From IMG/VR virus record IMGVR_UViG_3300044838_000031, positions 1 to 64,000 of that record: a stretch of 64,000 bases of DNA. One strand, given 5' to 3'. A program made the translations under genes and the position numbers. Origin of the DNA: a virus. Under the pieces are notes generated by a model. That model saw only the letters and a program-made list of their open reading frames with translations, was not told the DNA's origin and ran no database searches. This document shows positions 21,006 to 28,402 of the stretch, piece by piece; the first letter of the stretch is position 1; each line of letters starts with the position of its first letter.

Positions 21006-21012
21006 AATCCAC

Positions 21013-21195
21013 ATGAGTGATACGACGTTGAGCGGCTTGCAGCGGATCGTCATGGAGGCTGAGCGACTGCGCGAACCGGCGCCGCGCGGCTTTCCGGATG
21101 CGAAGCGCGTCGACCGGACCGATGCGATCTTGGATCTGATTATTCGCCTGGCGCGGGAGGTGGATGACGTGCTGCGTATTGCCACGCGCGACTAA
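21013..21195 (+). CDS. 60-aa helical protein
   Basis: Leaderless-type start. Helical throughout (LSGLQRIVMEAERLREPA, TDAILDLIIRLAREVDDVLR). It may be a partner of the divergent HTH protein. Function unknown. Confidence 0.55.
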   Translation: MSDTTLSGLQRIVMEAERLREPAPRGFPDAKRVDRTDAILDLIIRLAREVDDVLRIATRD

Positions 21196-21213
21196 AATGG
21201 GCGGGGCCGCTAG

Positions 21214-21303
21214 ATGTCGCATACTGGATCAGCTGCAGAACACTTCGGTGCAGTGGATGCAGTCAGCCGCCGGTATGCCGGAATCTGGAAAGCGTCGGTA
21301 TGA
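21214..21303 (+). CDS. 29-aa peptide
   Basis: ATG 21214 to a TGA that overlaps the next ATG. Short; no Shine-Dalgarno except a weak purine stretch. Kept for the coupling with the 21300 gene. Confidence 0.3.
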   Translation: MSHTGSAAEHFGAVDAVSRRYAGIWKASV

Positions 21304-21590
21304 GCGCACGTAAACAACTCGAGGATCGCGCCCGCGAACTGGGCTGTTTCCCTGATCCCGAGAACTACACCGACGTGCAGCTGTGGGATGCCATCAAATG
21401 CGAGCTGGCCGCGACTGGCTGGATGCAGAAATACGAGGCACTACCCACTGACGAGGACCGTATGGACGCAGTACACCGGCTGCGGCTGTCATTAGAACGA
21501 GAACGCCAACCTCGTGGTTGCCGACGCAAGGATGAGTACCGAAACGCCGCCCGCGCCGCGCTCGACGCGATGGAAGACCTAGAGAGGTAA
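21300..21590 (+). CDS. Hypothetical charged protein
   Basis: 96 aa. Helical with a conserved-looking WDAIKCELAATGWMQKYEAL. High in Arg/Glu. Function unknown. Confidence 0.55.
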   Translation: MSARKQLEDRARELGCFPDPENYTDVQLWDAIKCELAATGWMQKYEALPTDEDRMDAVHRLRLSLERERQPRGCRRKDEYRNAARAALDAMEDLER

Positions 21591-21592
21591 GT

Positions 21593-21775
21593 GTGAGCAG
21601 TGAGCCGCGCGAGGCAATCGCACGCATTCTCTACAACGAGGTGCTAGAGACTAGCGACGGTTACACCGAGCCCATCGGCGAGACCGAGTCTATGGACACG
21701 GTTCTGACGATTGATGGCCGATTCAACTTCGTTGACCTAGCCGACGCGGTCATCGCCGCGCTGGGACTGAAATAA
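21593..21775 (+). CDS. 60-aa hypothetical protein, GTG start
   Basis: GTG 21593, with AGAGG of the preceding stop region as ribosome binding site. EPREAIARILYNEVLE, then TIDGRFNFVDLADAVIAALG resembles the small phage/bacterial pattern in which a helix-strand-helix ends in ADAVIAAL. Function unknown. Confidence 0.55.
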   Translation: MSSEPREAIARILYNEVLETSDGYTEPIGETESMDTVLTIDGRFNFVDLADAVIAALGLK

Positions 21776-21802
21776 CAGACCGGCAAATGAAAGGTAGTTG
21801 CT

Positions 21803-22009
21803 ATGGCTCATGCAGGTGAAGTAACAATCAAGGTCAAGCCCGACCTCTCGGCGGTACAGAAGGCCAATCCCGAAGAAGTGACCGCTGTGTTGGCGGAACA
21901 CGTCTACGGCGACCGAGGCCCTGCAGCTGGGCACCCCGACGCATTGAGCGTCTGCACCCGGGCCGCTATCGACCTCTGCGATCGGTTCTACATCCTGCCG
22001 CGCACCTGA
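21803..22009 (+). CDS. 68-aa hypothetical protein
   Basis: AAAGG upstream. Starts MAHAGEVTIKVKPDLSAV, then a helix with CTRAAIDLCDRFY. Function unknown. Confidence 0.5.
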   Translation: MAHAGEVTIKVKPDLSAVQKANPEEVTAVLAEHVYGDRGPAAGHPDALSVCTRAAIDLCDRFYILPRT

Positions 22010-22128
22010 CAGAAATCTTACATCCTGACGTGCCATCCACCGCTGGTGCTGAACCTGGGCGCGGTGGCGTTGGGTCTGGTTGCGGTGCAAGACTTTATCA
22101 CCGCGCATCGACTATCGGGGTGACGTGA

Positions 22129-22254
22129 ATGCGGACATTCTTCGTTATAGCCGCCTATGTAGCCCCAGTCATCGTCGTGGGGGTTATCGCCGTCGCCGCG
22201 ATCACGGCAGTCTTGTACGGGTGTGCCAGGTTTTGGATCATGGTCATGGCGTAG
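22129..22254 (+). CDS. 41-aa membrane peptide
   Basis: A long hydrophobic stretch (FVIAAYVAPVIVVGVIAVAA and more) spans nearly the whole peptide. It ends the rightward block: its TAG (22252-22254) directly abuts the CTA that is the stop of the convergent leftward gene (22255-22257), with no terminator between. Confidence 0.45.
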   Translation: MRTFFVIAAYVAPVIVVGVIAVAAITAVLYGCARFWIMVMA

Positions 22255-22581
22255 CTACCAGTTGGCGCGGTCTGCTATCCGCCACGTCAACGAATAGGTT
22301 CGGCACGGTCCGCCCCACTGTAAACGCCAGCCGCCGAGCGTGGCGCCGGGCCGCGCCCGGGCGCCTGCGGGTAGCTGTCTGATGTTGAGCCGCCAGATCC
22401 TCACCGCTGCTCTGAGTGGGGTGATTTCCCACAGGTGTTGTGGGGGCAGAACGGATTCGGCTTTTTCAACATCCATCGCCTTTCCTCGATGCCGCATCTC
22501 AGCGAGCACACACATCAACACACCCAGCAATCCCACACACACCGCCCCCAAACCTAATACGGCAAAGCCGTATTCATTCAC
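22255..22581 (-). CDS. Membrane-anchored hypothetical protein
   Basis: 108 aa. One N-terminal span (FAVLGLGAVCVGLLGVLMCV), then a cytoplasmic part rich in Arg and Trp. The juxtamembrane LAEMRHRGKAM is similar to LALEMRHRNIAL in the 28791-29267 protein. Last gene of the leftward late operon; coupled by ATGA to the previous gene. Confidence 0.55.
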   Translation of the reverse strand: MNEYGFAVLGLGAVCVGLLGVLMCVLAEMRHRGKAMDVEKAESVLPPQHLWEITPLRAAVRIWRLNIRQLPAGARARPGATLGGWRLQWGGPCRTYSLTWRIADRANW

Positions 22582-22832
22582 GGCAGAATCGCGTGATAGC
22601 AGCGCTTGACGCCGCGGTGCGCCACATTGTCGGCGTTAAACATGTCAGCCCACGCCGGCAATACCCCACCCAAATGGGCGCCCACAACCAACAAAACCCC
22701 GCGCACCAGCCATTTGTGGCCGTCGCGGTAGCGGTCCGCCGCATCGCTCAACAGATCATCGGCGGCAAACTCATACACGATCGCCCCGGCCACTATCGAC
22801 GCCCACGCATAATCACCCGACTGGGGCTTCAT
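22578..22832 (-). CDS. Small membrane protein of an actinobacteriophage type
   Basis: 84 aa from ATG 22832. DYAWASIVAGAIVYEFAADD, then RGVLLVVGAHLGGVLPAWAD: two hydrophobic helices around a His-containing loop. This type of YEF-ADD / GAHL protein is common in actinobacteriophage late regions, where its role is not established; I recall it from such phages rather than from a computed match. Confidence 0.6.
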   Translation of the reverse strand: MKPQSGDYAWASIVAGAIVYEFAADDLLSDAADRYRDGHKWLVRGVLLVVGAHLGGVLPAWADMFNADNVAHRGVKRCYHAILP

Positions 22833-22935
22833 ATTGTCCGTCCGGTGGAAACGCCTGCTGCACAAGAAGCCTGCCCTGCCAATAGGCAATCCAGAACCGG
22901 TCGATGAACTCCTCATCGCTGGTGTCAATGATCAT
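22813..22935 (-). CDS. 40-aa hypothetical peptide
   Basis: ATG 22935 overlaps the stop of the secreted-protein gene (ATGA). It is acidic and aromatic (EEFIDRFWIAYWQGRLLVQQ), and overlaps the next gene by about 20 bp. Similar short acidic Trp-rich peptides sit next to tape-measure-type genes elsewhere; function unknown. Confidence 0.45.
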   Translation of the reverse strand: MIIDTSDEEFIDRFWIAYWQGRLLVQQAFPPDGQYEAPVG

Positions 22936-23477
22936 GGGGTTGGGTTCACGGTCGCGTCAGGGTTACCCTGATCCGGGTTCGTCACTGCCGGCGTGATCCC
23001 TGATGGGGGTGGCGGGTCGACCGTGAAATTCGGTGGCGCATCCGGCGGCGGTTCAGGCGGCGGCACATCCAGTATCGGCGGATCAAGAGGCACACAGGGT
23101 TTCGGCCTCAGTGCGTACTTCCATTCAGACGGCGGATTCGGTGTCTTACTGCGTAGACCACCGGGACAGTCGTAGTGGCAGCCGCCTTTCATCCCACCAA
23201 CCGGCCCAGATATGCCGACCTCCACCATCATCGAAAACCCTAGATTCCCCTGTCCTGCGGCGCCATAGTAGTAGCAATGCCAAGTCGAACCGTTTTCCTC
23301 GACCGGGAAATCGCAGCTCCACCAAAACGTTGCCACCAGCGTGCCGACCATGCCCTGGTCGCTGACACCCGGATACGGGCACGAACCAGGCGGCGGGACT
23401 TCAACGTTGATATCGGCGTGTGCCACACCACAACCCAGCCACACAGCGGCGATCAGTAGCGCGATCAGTCTGCGCAT
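22932..23477 (-). CDS. Secreted proline-rich protein
   Basis: 181 aa. A signal peptide (RRLIALLIAAVWLGCGVAHA) is followed by a Cys-containing folded part (ATFWWSCDFPVEENG, HCYYYGAAGQGNLG, GGCHYDCPGG) and a long Pro-rich tail (DVPPPEPPPDAPPNF and on). It resembles secreted mycobacterial proteins with a Cys core and Pro-rich end. In a phage this could be an envelope-modifying or superinfection-related moron. Whether it is expressed late with the lysis genes is unknown. Confidence 0.65.
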   Translation of the reverse strand: MRRLIALLIAAVWLGCGVAHADINVEVPPPGSCPYPGVSDQGMVGTLVATFWWSCDFPVEENGSTWHCYYYGAAGQGNLGFSMMVEVGISGPVGGMKGGCHYDCPGGLRSKTPNPPSEWKYALRPKPCVPLDPPILDVPPPEPPPDAPPNFTVDPPPPSGITPAVTNPDQGNPDATVNPTP

Positions 23478-24037
23478 CAGTGCCCGATGTGAACGACGAA
23501 AGCGTTAAACAGGGTGAGGATCAGTGTGAGGAATACGCTGGCACCCGCAATCCAAATCGCCATCTTGTTGTTGCCACTGTCCCGCGCATCAACAACCTGG
23601 GTTTTCTGTCCAGCCGCCTCATACTGCACGCGCCGCAGGTCTGCGATGTCCTTTTGGATCGGGTCCATTGCAAGCGCAAGAGCGGCACGAGATTGAGTCG
23701 CCGACTGGTCTACCGCGATACGCAGAGCCTCAGCCGATGCTGCAACCTGCCCGGCAAGCGTAGCCGCTTGTGTGGCGGCCACTTCGGCTGCGCGCTGCAC
23801 AGCGTTGATATCGACAGCCCGAATCGCGTCTAGCCGGGCGCTTTCCGTCTCGCGCAACTCTTTAGAATGGTTGTCACGCATCATATCTAGTTCGCGGATA
23901 TGCTTAGCTTCCGATTCCCGTAGATCGTCCTGCCGTTTTATGGCAGCCTCGACAAGCTGCAGCACGTTTTGGGTTGGATCAATGACAGCTTGACCTGAGG
24001 CGTCTACGCCGGGCCCCGGCGGTGTATTAGCTACCAT
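23477..24037 (-). CDS. Coiled-coil membrane protein
   Basis: 186 aa from ATG 24037 with GGGAGG upstream. A long coiled coil (about 35-125: EAKHIRELDMMRDNHSKELR, AEVAATQAATLAGQVAASAE) is followed by a single C-terminal membrane span (MAIWIAGASVFLTLILTLFN). Domain order fits a membrane-tethered lysis or spanin-like partner, but holin or regulator are equally possible. Confidence 0.6.
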   Translation of the reverse strand: MVANTPPGPGVDASGQAVIDPTQNVLQLVEAAIKRQDDLRESEAKHIRELDMMRDNHSKELRETESARLDAIRAVDINAVQRAAEVAATQAATLAGQVAASAEALRIAVDQSATQSRAALALAMDPIQKDIADLRRVQYEAAGQKTQVVDARDSGNNKMAIWIAGASVFLTLILTLFNAFVVHIGH

Positions 24038-24049
24038 CACAGCCTCCCG

Positions 24050-24235
24050 TCACAGGTCGGGCTCCTGCTCCAAGTCGCGCATAACCTCACCGATGGGATG
24101 ATGCGAGTAGATAGGCCGTCCGCACACCATGCACAGATAGCGGTACGACCCGGCCGCCTGGTTAGCGCGGTGAATCAGCCGCAACTCTTCGTGACAGAGG
24201 CCGCGGATTTCTGCGCGCTGATCACGGTCGAACAT
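24050..24235 (-). CDS. Small Cys/His protein
   Basis: 61 aa with a CMVCGRPIYSHHP patch and helical remainder. Zinc binding is likely. Function unknown. Confidence 0.5.
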   Translation of the reverse strand: MFDRDQRAEIRGLCHEELRLIHRANQAAGSYRYLCMVCGRPIYSHHPIGEVMRDLEQEPDL

Positions 24236-24244
24236 GACCGCCGC

Positions 24245-24403
24245 TCACGATGTCACTACCCAACTGATCTGATCACCGCTCTGAAGGTGATTGAAGAAGC
24301 CCCTCTGTAGCCAGAGGCTGGTGGTGTCGATCACCGCGCCATCTGAATCAACCAGCGACAGCACCGCGTTGGGCTCGTTAAATGACAGCACCCATTGCAC
24401 CAT
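24245..24403 (-). CDS. 52-aa hypothetical peptide
   Basis: ATG 24403. Reads as a small beta-rich domain (VQWVLSFNEPNAVLSLVDSD, then ISWVVTS at the end). Kept because it fills a gap and ends 10 nt before the next gene. Confidence 0.4.
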   Translation of the reverse strand: MVQWVLSFNEPNAVLSLVDSDGAVIDTTSLWLQRGFFNHLQSGDQISWVVTS

Positions 24404-24412
24404 TGCGCACCT

Positions 24413-24619
24413 TTAACTTTCCGGCTGCTTGGCCGCCACTACCGGCGCGAGCACGACATGACCGAGCACGCTGATGATGATGGCCCCAGCCGCGGCCAGC
24501 CACGCACCCACCGAGGCGGGCACCAGCCCAGTGGTGTTCGCCGCCACCGTGACCAGCACGGTGCCGGTCACCGATATCACCGCAACAATGACATGCGCGT
24601 GTTTACCCACCCACGACAT
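24413..24619 (-). CDS. Two-span holin-like membrane protein
   Basis: 68 aa. Two hydrophobic spans (VIVAVISVTGTVLVTVAANT, SVGAWLAAAGAIIISVLGHV) joined by a Gly/Leu/Val turn, with short charged ends. The TGATG overlap couples it to the next upstream gene. Length and topology fit a class II holin or a holin partner; the neighbours are the lysis genes. Confidence 0.55.
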   Translation of the reverse strand: MSWVGKHAHVIVAVISVTGTVLVTVAANTTGLVPASVGAWLAAAGAIIISVLGHVVLAPVVAAKQPES

Positions 24620-24762
24620 CAGAGAGGCCGATTCCTGAACGCTGCCTTCAACTCGGCGGTCTGCTTCTCAAACTGCCCCTTGAGGAACAGGTGATGCCAA
24701 AGGTGGTTAATCCCGGTGATGACCGTGACTCCACCGACGATGATCAATCCTCCAACAATCAT
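24619..24762 (-). CDS. 47-aa membrane protein
   Basis: AAGGAG 5 nt before ATG 24762. One N-terminal span (MIVGGLIIVGGVTVITGINH), then a cytoplasmic charged helix (KGQFEKQTAELKAAF). A possible holin partner. Confidence 0.5.
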   Translation of the reverse strand: MIVGGLIIVGGVTVITGINHLWHHLFLKGQFEKQTAELKAAFRNRPL

Positions 24763-24780
24763 GGTGTGCTCCTTGATCTT

Positions 24781-24999
24781 TCAGGGTGTTGGGTTGAGGG
24801 CGGCGTTGAGTGCGTCGAGGGCTTTGTCGACGGCGTCGATAAGGGCGACAACCTTCTCGGCGTCCGGCCCGACGACGGGTAGTTTGCCGATGAACCCTGC
24901 GGCCGCGTCGGCGTATTTGGTGACCAGGTCGGCGTAGCTGGTGGCCTGTGCCACGATGCTGTCCAGCTCGGCCACCAGTGTGGTGACGTTTAATGCCAT
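24781..24999 (-). CDS. Small helical protein in lysis block
   Basis: 72 aa, amphipathic helices (TTLVAELDSIVAQATSYADL, EKVVALIDAVDKALDALNAA), no membrane span. The gene lies between lysin B and the holin candidates. Function unknown. Confidence 0.5.
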   Translation of the reverse strand: MALNVTTLVAELDSIVAQATSYADLVTKYADAAAGFIGKLPVVGPDAEKVVALIDAVDKALDALNAALNPTP

Positions 25000-25013
25000 G
25001 GTGATCTCCTTTT

Positions 25014-25961
25014 TTAGTGCCCCGGTTGGTGGGGTAACGAATTCCCGATCGCCAGAGCGTCATCGATGACGGCGGTCAACGCCGGAAAATACTGGTAATG
25101 CGGGGCATTATTGCCGGCGGCAAAAAATGTGCCGGCGTTGATGAGGGCTTCAACATCCCCAATGGGATGGCCCAGAAGTGCTGCCAGACCCACGATGTCG
25201 GAGAAGCTTGGTTGCATGACAATTTTGAATATCTTGTACTCGACACTGCTGGCTGTCGGTAGCGTCGTCCACGGCGTGCTGCCCACGGGTGCGTCTGCAT
25301 ACAAGTCCCCGGGATTCACAAACGAGTTGATCAGATATTTCCCATCGGGCGCAAGCAGGTTGGCTTGGGCGAGGGTGTAGTCGAGCGGGCCCGCGATCCC
25401 GCCGGTCACCTGGCCGTCTACTTTCGGGGGGAGCGGCTGCCCTGCCATCTCGTTGCCGTGCGCCACGCCGGGACAGCGCATGGGGCAGCCGATTAGATAC
25501 AGCCGGTAAATGTGCGGTAGTAGGTAGTGCAGGGTGCCGGTGGCCGGGAGGATGTCCTGAAAGAAGGTTTGGCACCACACCATCGCGCCCTGGCTCCACG
25601 CCGACCCTAAGATGACGAGACCGTCGTAGCTGCCGTGTTGTACGTAGTAGGTGTTGGCGTACCAGCCGAGCGCCATATTCAAATTGGCGCGGCCCTGCTG
25701 GACCGATGGCCACATGGGCACCGTCAGGGCCTCGTAACCCACTCCCGGGGAAGCCCACAGTCCGTCTTGCGCGTTGATCAGGCCGCCGATGACAGCGGAC
25801 GCAAAACCCGACCAATAGCCGTTACCGTCATCGGTGATGAAGCTCGGCGGAGCGGGTGCGCCCGCATAGGCGGTGCCTTCGACAGCGAACAGGTAGCCGG
25901 CCGGGCTGTATTGGAGCCCGTTTTGGTCGGCGCGGATCTGAGGCCACAAACCCGAGGTCAC
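25014..25961 (-). CDS. lysB: Lysin B-like mycolyl esterase
   Basis: 315 aa from GTG 25961, which touches the previous stop (TAGTG); a longer frame opens at 26009. An alpha/beta hydrolase of the lysin B type: the nucleophile sits in GSAWSQGAMVW (Ser about 123), an Asp in NPGDLYAD, and a His near the end (NAPHYQYFP). Lysin B cleaves the mycolate-arabinogalactan ester, releasing the mycobacterial outer membrane after endolysin attack. The N-terminal peptidoglycan-binding domain seen in many lysin B proteins is absent. It is the last enzyme of the lysis block. Confidence 0.85.
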   Translation of the reverse strand: MTSGLWPQIRADQNGLQYSPAGYLFAVEGTAYAGAPAPPSFITDDGNGYWSGFASAVIGGLINAQDGLWASPGVGYEALTVPMWPSVQQGRANLNMALGWYANTYYVQHGSYDGLVILGSAWSQGAMVWCQTFFQDILPATGTLHYLLPHIYRLYLIGCPMRCPGVAHGNEMAGQPLPPKVDGQVTGGIAGPLDYTLAQANLLAPDGKYLINSFVNPGDLYADAPVGSTPWTTLPTASSVEYKIFKIVMQPSFSDIVGLAALLGHPIGDVEALINAGTFFAAGNNAPHYQYFPALTAVIDDALAIGNSLPHQPGH

Positions 25962-26341
25962 TACTTGCCGACCTCGAACGGCGGTGTGCCGGGGAAGTTC
26001 GCCGGCCACAGGCGTAACACCCCGGCAGCGGTGCGATAGCCGGCCAGCTTGCCTGGATCTGTTTCTGCTATCAGCTTTTCAACTGATACACGCAGGTAGT
26101 CGTGCAAGTCCCACACGTTGCCGTCGGAGGCGATGTAGCGGGACGCAACCTGCTCAGCGGTACCGACCATCGCGTCGTACAGGCTTGGGGTTGCCGGGGT
26201 GGTACCCCGCGAGAACGGAACAAGTTTAGTGCAGTGGCCGAGGATGGTGCGGGCGCGGACATACACCCACCGCCACGGCAACACGTTGTTGTTACCGTCA
26301 ACACCATTATTGGCGTTGTTAACGTCTTGGTCTGCGGTCAC
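25961..26341 (-). CDS. Hypothetical soluble protein
   Basis: 126 aa. Asn-rich N-terminus (NNANNGVDGNNNVLPW), then a helical body (YDAMVGTAEQVASRYI, LHDYLRVSVEKLIAE). Coupled to lysin B by the TAGTG overlap. A lysis regulator or accessory is possible. Confidence 0.55.
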   Translation of the reverse strand: MTADQDVNNANNGVDGNNNVLPWRWVYVRARTILGHCTKLVPFSRGTTPATPSLYDAMVGTAEQVASRYIASDGNVWDLHDYLRVSVEKLIAETDPGKLAGYRTAAGVLRLWPANFPGTPPFEVGK

Positions 26342-26661
26342 GAGTCGCTTCCTTGTGGTGCTTTCTCAAACAGCTTGATCGAGTGAACAGCCGTCTTGAT
26401 CAGATCGGGCAATTCCGCCTTGAGTTGATCCAGATACTTCTGCAGCAGCGGGTCCACCGTCTTGACGAGCAGAGGGATAGCCTCCTTGATAGCCTCCGAA
26501 AGAAGTTTCGCCCCTTGGGCTTCCAGTTGCGCCAGGGTCGCGTCGAGAACCTGGTGGGCATCGATCGTCAGAGTGACCGGCTTGACGGCAGGAGTCAGAG
26601 GTTTCGGCTTGTTCGCCGGGTCCGGGGGCGGCGGAACCGGGACAGGGGTAGGTGCGCTCAT
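26338..26661 (-). CDS. Pro-rich N-terminal, helical C-terminal protein
   Basis: 107 aa from ATG 26661. Opens with a Pro run (PTPVPVPPPPDPANK), followed by an amphipathic helix (DATLAQLEAQGAKLLSEAIK and DPLLQKYLDQLKAELPDLIK). No membrane span is seen. ATGA overlaps on both sides. Function unknown. Confidence 0.55.
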   Translation of the reverse strand: MSAPTPVPVPPPPDPANKPKPLTPAVKPVTLTIDAHQVLDATLAQLEAQGAKLLSEAIKEAIPLLVKTVDPLLQKYLDQLKAELPDLIKTAVHSIKLFEKAPQGSDS

Positions 26662-26789
26662 GGCTTCTTCTTCCTCGGGTGAGTGATGCCGCTGATGATC
26701 TTGTGGAGCTGGGTGACCTCGCCGAACATCCATCCGCCACAGGCACCGGCAGCGCCCATGACGATGGCCCCGGCAACGGTGGTGATCAT
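26658..26789 (-). CDS. 43-aa holin-like membrane peptide
   Basis: One N-terminal span (ITTVAGAIVMGAAGACGGWM) and a short charged tail (HPRKKKP). ATGA overlaps both neighbours. It resembles small class III-type holins. Confidence 0.45.
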   Translation of the reverse strand: MITTVAGAIVMGAAGACGGWMFGEVTQLHKIISGITHPRKKKP

Positions 26790-26926
26790 GCTCCCAGCCG
26801 AACACGCAGCGCGGCATCCTTGGCCTGCAACGTCTTTGTTCTAGTGGCCTTGTGGAACAGCCAGCCGCCGAACGCGCTGACCGCGCCCCCGATCAGCCAG
26901 ATCCCTACTGTACCAACGGTTATCAT
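26786..26926 (-). CDS. 46-aa holin-like membrane peptide
   Basis: ATG 26926 with AAGGAGA upstream. Single span (VGIWLIGGAVSAFGGWLFHK) then a basic tail. A tandem pair with the 43-aa peptide suggests a holin/antiholin set. Confidence 0.5.
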   Translation of the reverse strand: MITVGTVGIWLIGGAVSAFGGWLFHKATRTKTLQAKDAALRVRLGA

Positions 26927-26937
26927 TGTTGTCTCCT

Positions 26938-27441
26938 TCAGACAATCGGACCAGGTAGTATCAGCCACTGGTTGAATTCGCTGGCGTTGATGGCAACCTC
27001 GCCGAGATGGTAGTCGTTCGAATTGCCGCCCATCTCGATGACCACCCACGGCCCGCCGACAAAAGTCGGCACCTGGACGATCATGTGCGCGTCCTCGGGA
27101 TCAGCCTCCTGACGTACCGCGATGATCATGGCCGTACCGAAAGGAGCTGCAGCGGGCGAGGATACGCACACCAGATCGCTTGTGCAGTCGACGCCCGAGA
27201 ACGGGCCGGTATCGCCAGGCTGGGCACCGGCAAACGAGCCGGTATAGAACTGGCGCTGCCACAGCATGGCCGCCTCGCCATAACGCAGGGCGCACAGCTC
27301 GGCGGAACCTGCGCCCGTACAGTCAGTTCCGACCATCGGGTCGTCGCCCTGGAAGCTTCCGCCCCACACATATCCGACGCCGAGCCGGGGGTTGACGACC
27401 GTCTCCCACAGAAACTGCAAATTTGCTACCGGAATGCTCAT
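26938..27441 (-). CDS. NlpC/P60-like peptidase (lysin A-type)
   Basis: 167 aa. Matches a papain-like NlpC/P60 fold: YVWGGSFQGDD, then Cys41 in GTDCTGAGSAEL, and His119 in EDAHMIVQV with an acidic strand after. Such enzymes cut the gamma-D-Glu-DAP peptide link and serve as the peptidase half of mycobacteriophage endolysins. No cell-wall-binding domain follows. The HNH gene immediately upstream has interrupted its start: both begin with the same IPVANL motif. Confidence 0.7.
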   Translation of the reverse strand: MSIPVANLQFLWETVVNPRLGVGYVWGGSFQGDDPMVGTDCTGAGSAELCALRYGEAAMLWQRQFYTGSFAGAQPGDTGPFSGVDCTSDLVCVSSPAAAPFGTAMIIAVRQEADPEDAHMIVQVPTFVGGPWVVIEMGGNSNDYHLGEVAINASEFNQWLILPGPIV

Positions 27442-27953
27442 GCCGACCTACTCTCTGCATACTTTTCACGGCGACACTGTCGACACCAACGCCTACCATC
27501 ACGGACGTACGTGTTCTCTGGCGAATACTCATGCCCACGTGGGCAATGTGTTTTATTTGCCGCCCAGTGCTTTCCGTTGCGTACCAAATCAAACTTGTTG
27601 GCGCTGGGGGTGTTCCAGGATAGATTCGTCAGACGATTGTCAGTCTTAATATCGTTGGCATGTAGACACTCGCAACCAGAGGGACATGGACCAATAAATG
27701 CCCTTAACACCAGTCGATGAACTAGGACTACTTCGAACGCGCCGTTATGGTTCAGGGTGGCCTGCGGATAGCCTGTCGGTCCTGGACTGACCCTAAGATT
27801 CTGTCCCGGCTGGAACCGTGACTTACGTCCATCCTTGTAGGGAACCATCCGGTCAACGCTGCGCATTCGCCCCTGATCGGATACCTCATAGACTCCCTCA
27901 TACCGGACGACCGGGAGCCATCGCTCAGTCAGGTTAGCCACGGGTATTGTCAT
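27438..27953 (-). CDS. HNH endonuclease with NUMOD4-like start
   Basis: 171 aa from ATG 27953 (ATGA overlap). A NUMOD4-like section (ERWLPVVRYEGVYEVSDQG) is followed by the HNH_3 core (VVLVHRLVLRAFIG, CLHANDIKTDNRLTNLSW) and the C-terminal zinc module PRGHEYSPENTY then CRQC. The first eight codons, MTIPVANL, copy the start of the peptidase gene downstream (MSIPVANL) with different codons. This suggests insertion at the peptidase start with a duplicated N-terminus. Confidence 0.85.
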   Translation of the reverse strand: MTIPVANLTERWLPVVRYEGVYEVSDQGRMRSVDRMVPYKDGRKSRFQPGQNLRVSPGPTGYPQATLNHNGAFEVVLVHRLVLRAFIGPCPSGCECLHANDIKTDNRLTNLSWNTPSANKFDLVRNGKHWAANKTHCPRGHEYSPENTYVRDGRRWCRQCRREKYAESRSA

Positions 27954-28402
27954 GTGCCACCTGTCAACTGGTTGTAAAGGTTGACCGCGTCGCCCATACG
28001 CTGGTCGTATCGGTCGGGGTATGCGGACTGCTGCACGTCCTGCGCATAGGAGCCTGGAGACTGGTCGCCGCTGGTGTAGTCGAGGTTGGCGAGGCGACTG
28101 AAGAACAGTGCGGCCGACTTGTACGGGTCCATGCAGGTGGCGGCGTCGCCCCACCACCAGCCGTTGCCGCTGTCGACAACTTGTTGCTGGAACAGGCCGA
28201 CTGAATGGCTGTCGTAACCTAGCGGGCAGCCGGGGCATAGTGTCACGCTGTCAGGTACTGCCGGGTTGGCGTAGATCGTCCAGTTCGACTCGACAAATAC
28301 CGTGGCGAAAGCGATTTGAATCCCCAGCGGGGTGACGCCCATTGACTGGCCACACGCGAGGACTGCTCGCGCGTAGCCAATCTGATTGTCCGATAGCGTC
28401 AT
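27950..28402 (-). CDS. Lytic-transglycosylase/lysozyme-like enzyme
   Basis: 150 aa from ATG 28402 (ATGA overlap); the longer frame upstream overlaps the Gly-rich gene. SLT-like motifs: Glu38 in FATVFVESNW, then SHSVGLFQQQVV (S-x-GLFQ). Residues after are Trp/Gly-rich with a helical end (AALFFSRLANLDY, MGDAVNLYNQL). It should cleave the glycan strand. Together with the NlpC/P60-like gene it would make up a lysin A split over two genes by the HNH insertion. Confidence 0.65.
   Translation of the reverse strand: MTLSDNQIGYARAVLACGQSMGVTPLGIQIAFATVFVESNWTIYANPAVPDSVTLCPGCPLGYDSHSVGLFQQQVVDSGNGWWWGDAATCMDPYKSAALFFSRLANLDYTSGDQSPGSYAQDVQQSAYPDRYDQRMGDAVNLYNQLTGGT

Noticed and set aside
22046-22123. 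Rightward 25-aa hydrophobic frame from GTG 22046
   Set aside because: A plausible membrane peptide but with no ribosome binding site and no coupling; too weak to annotate.
27438-27953. HNH gene as an intein in the peptidase
   Set aside because: It has its own stop and start with ATGA coupling, and no splicing motifs at its borders.
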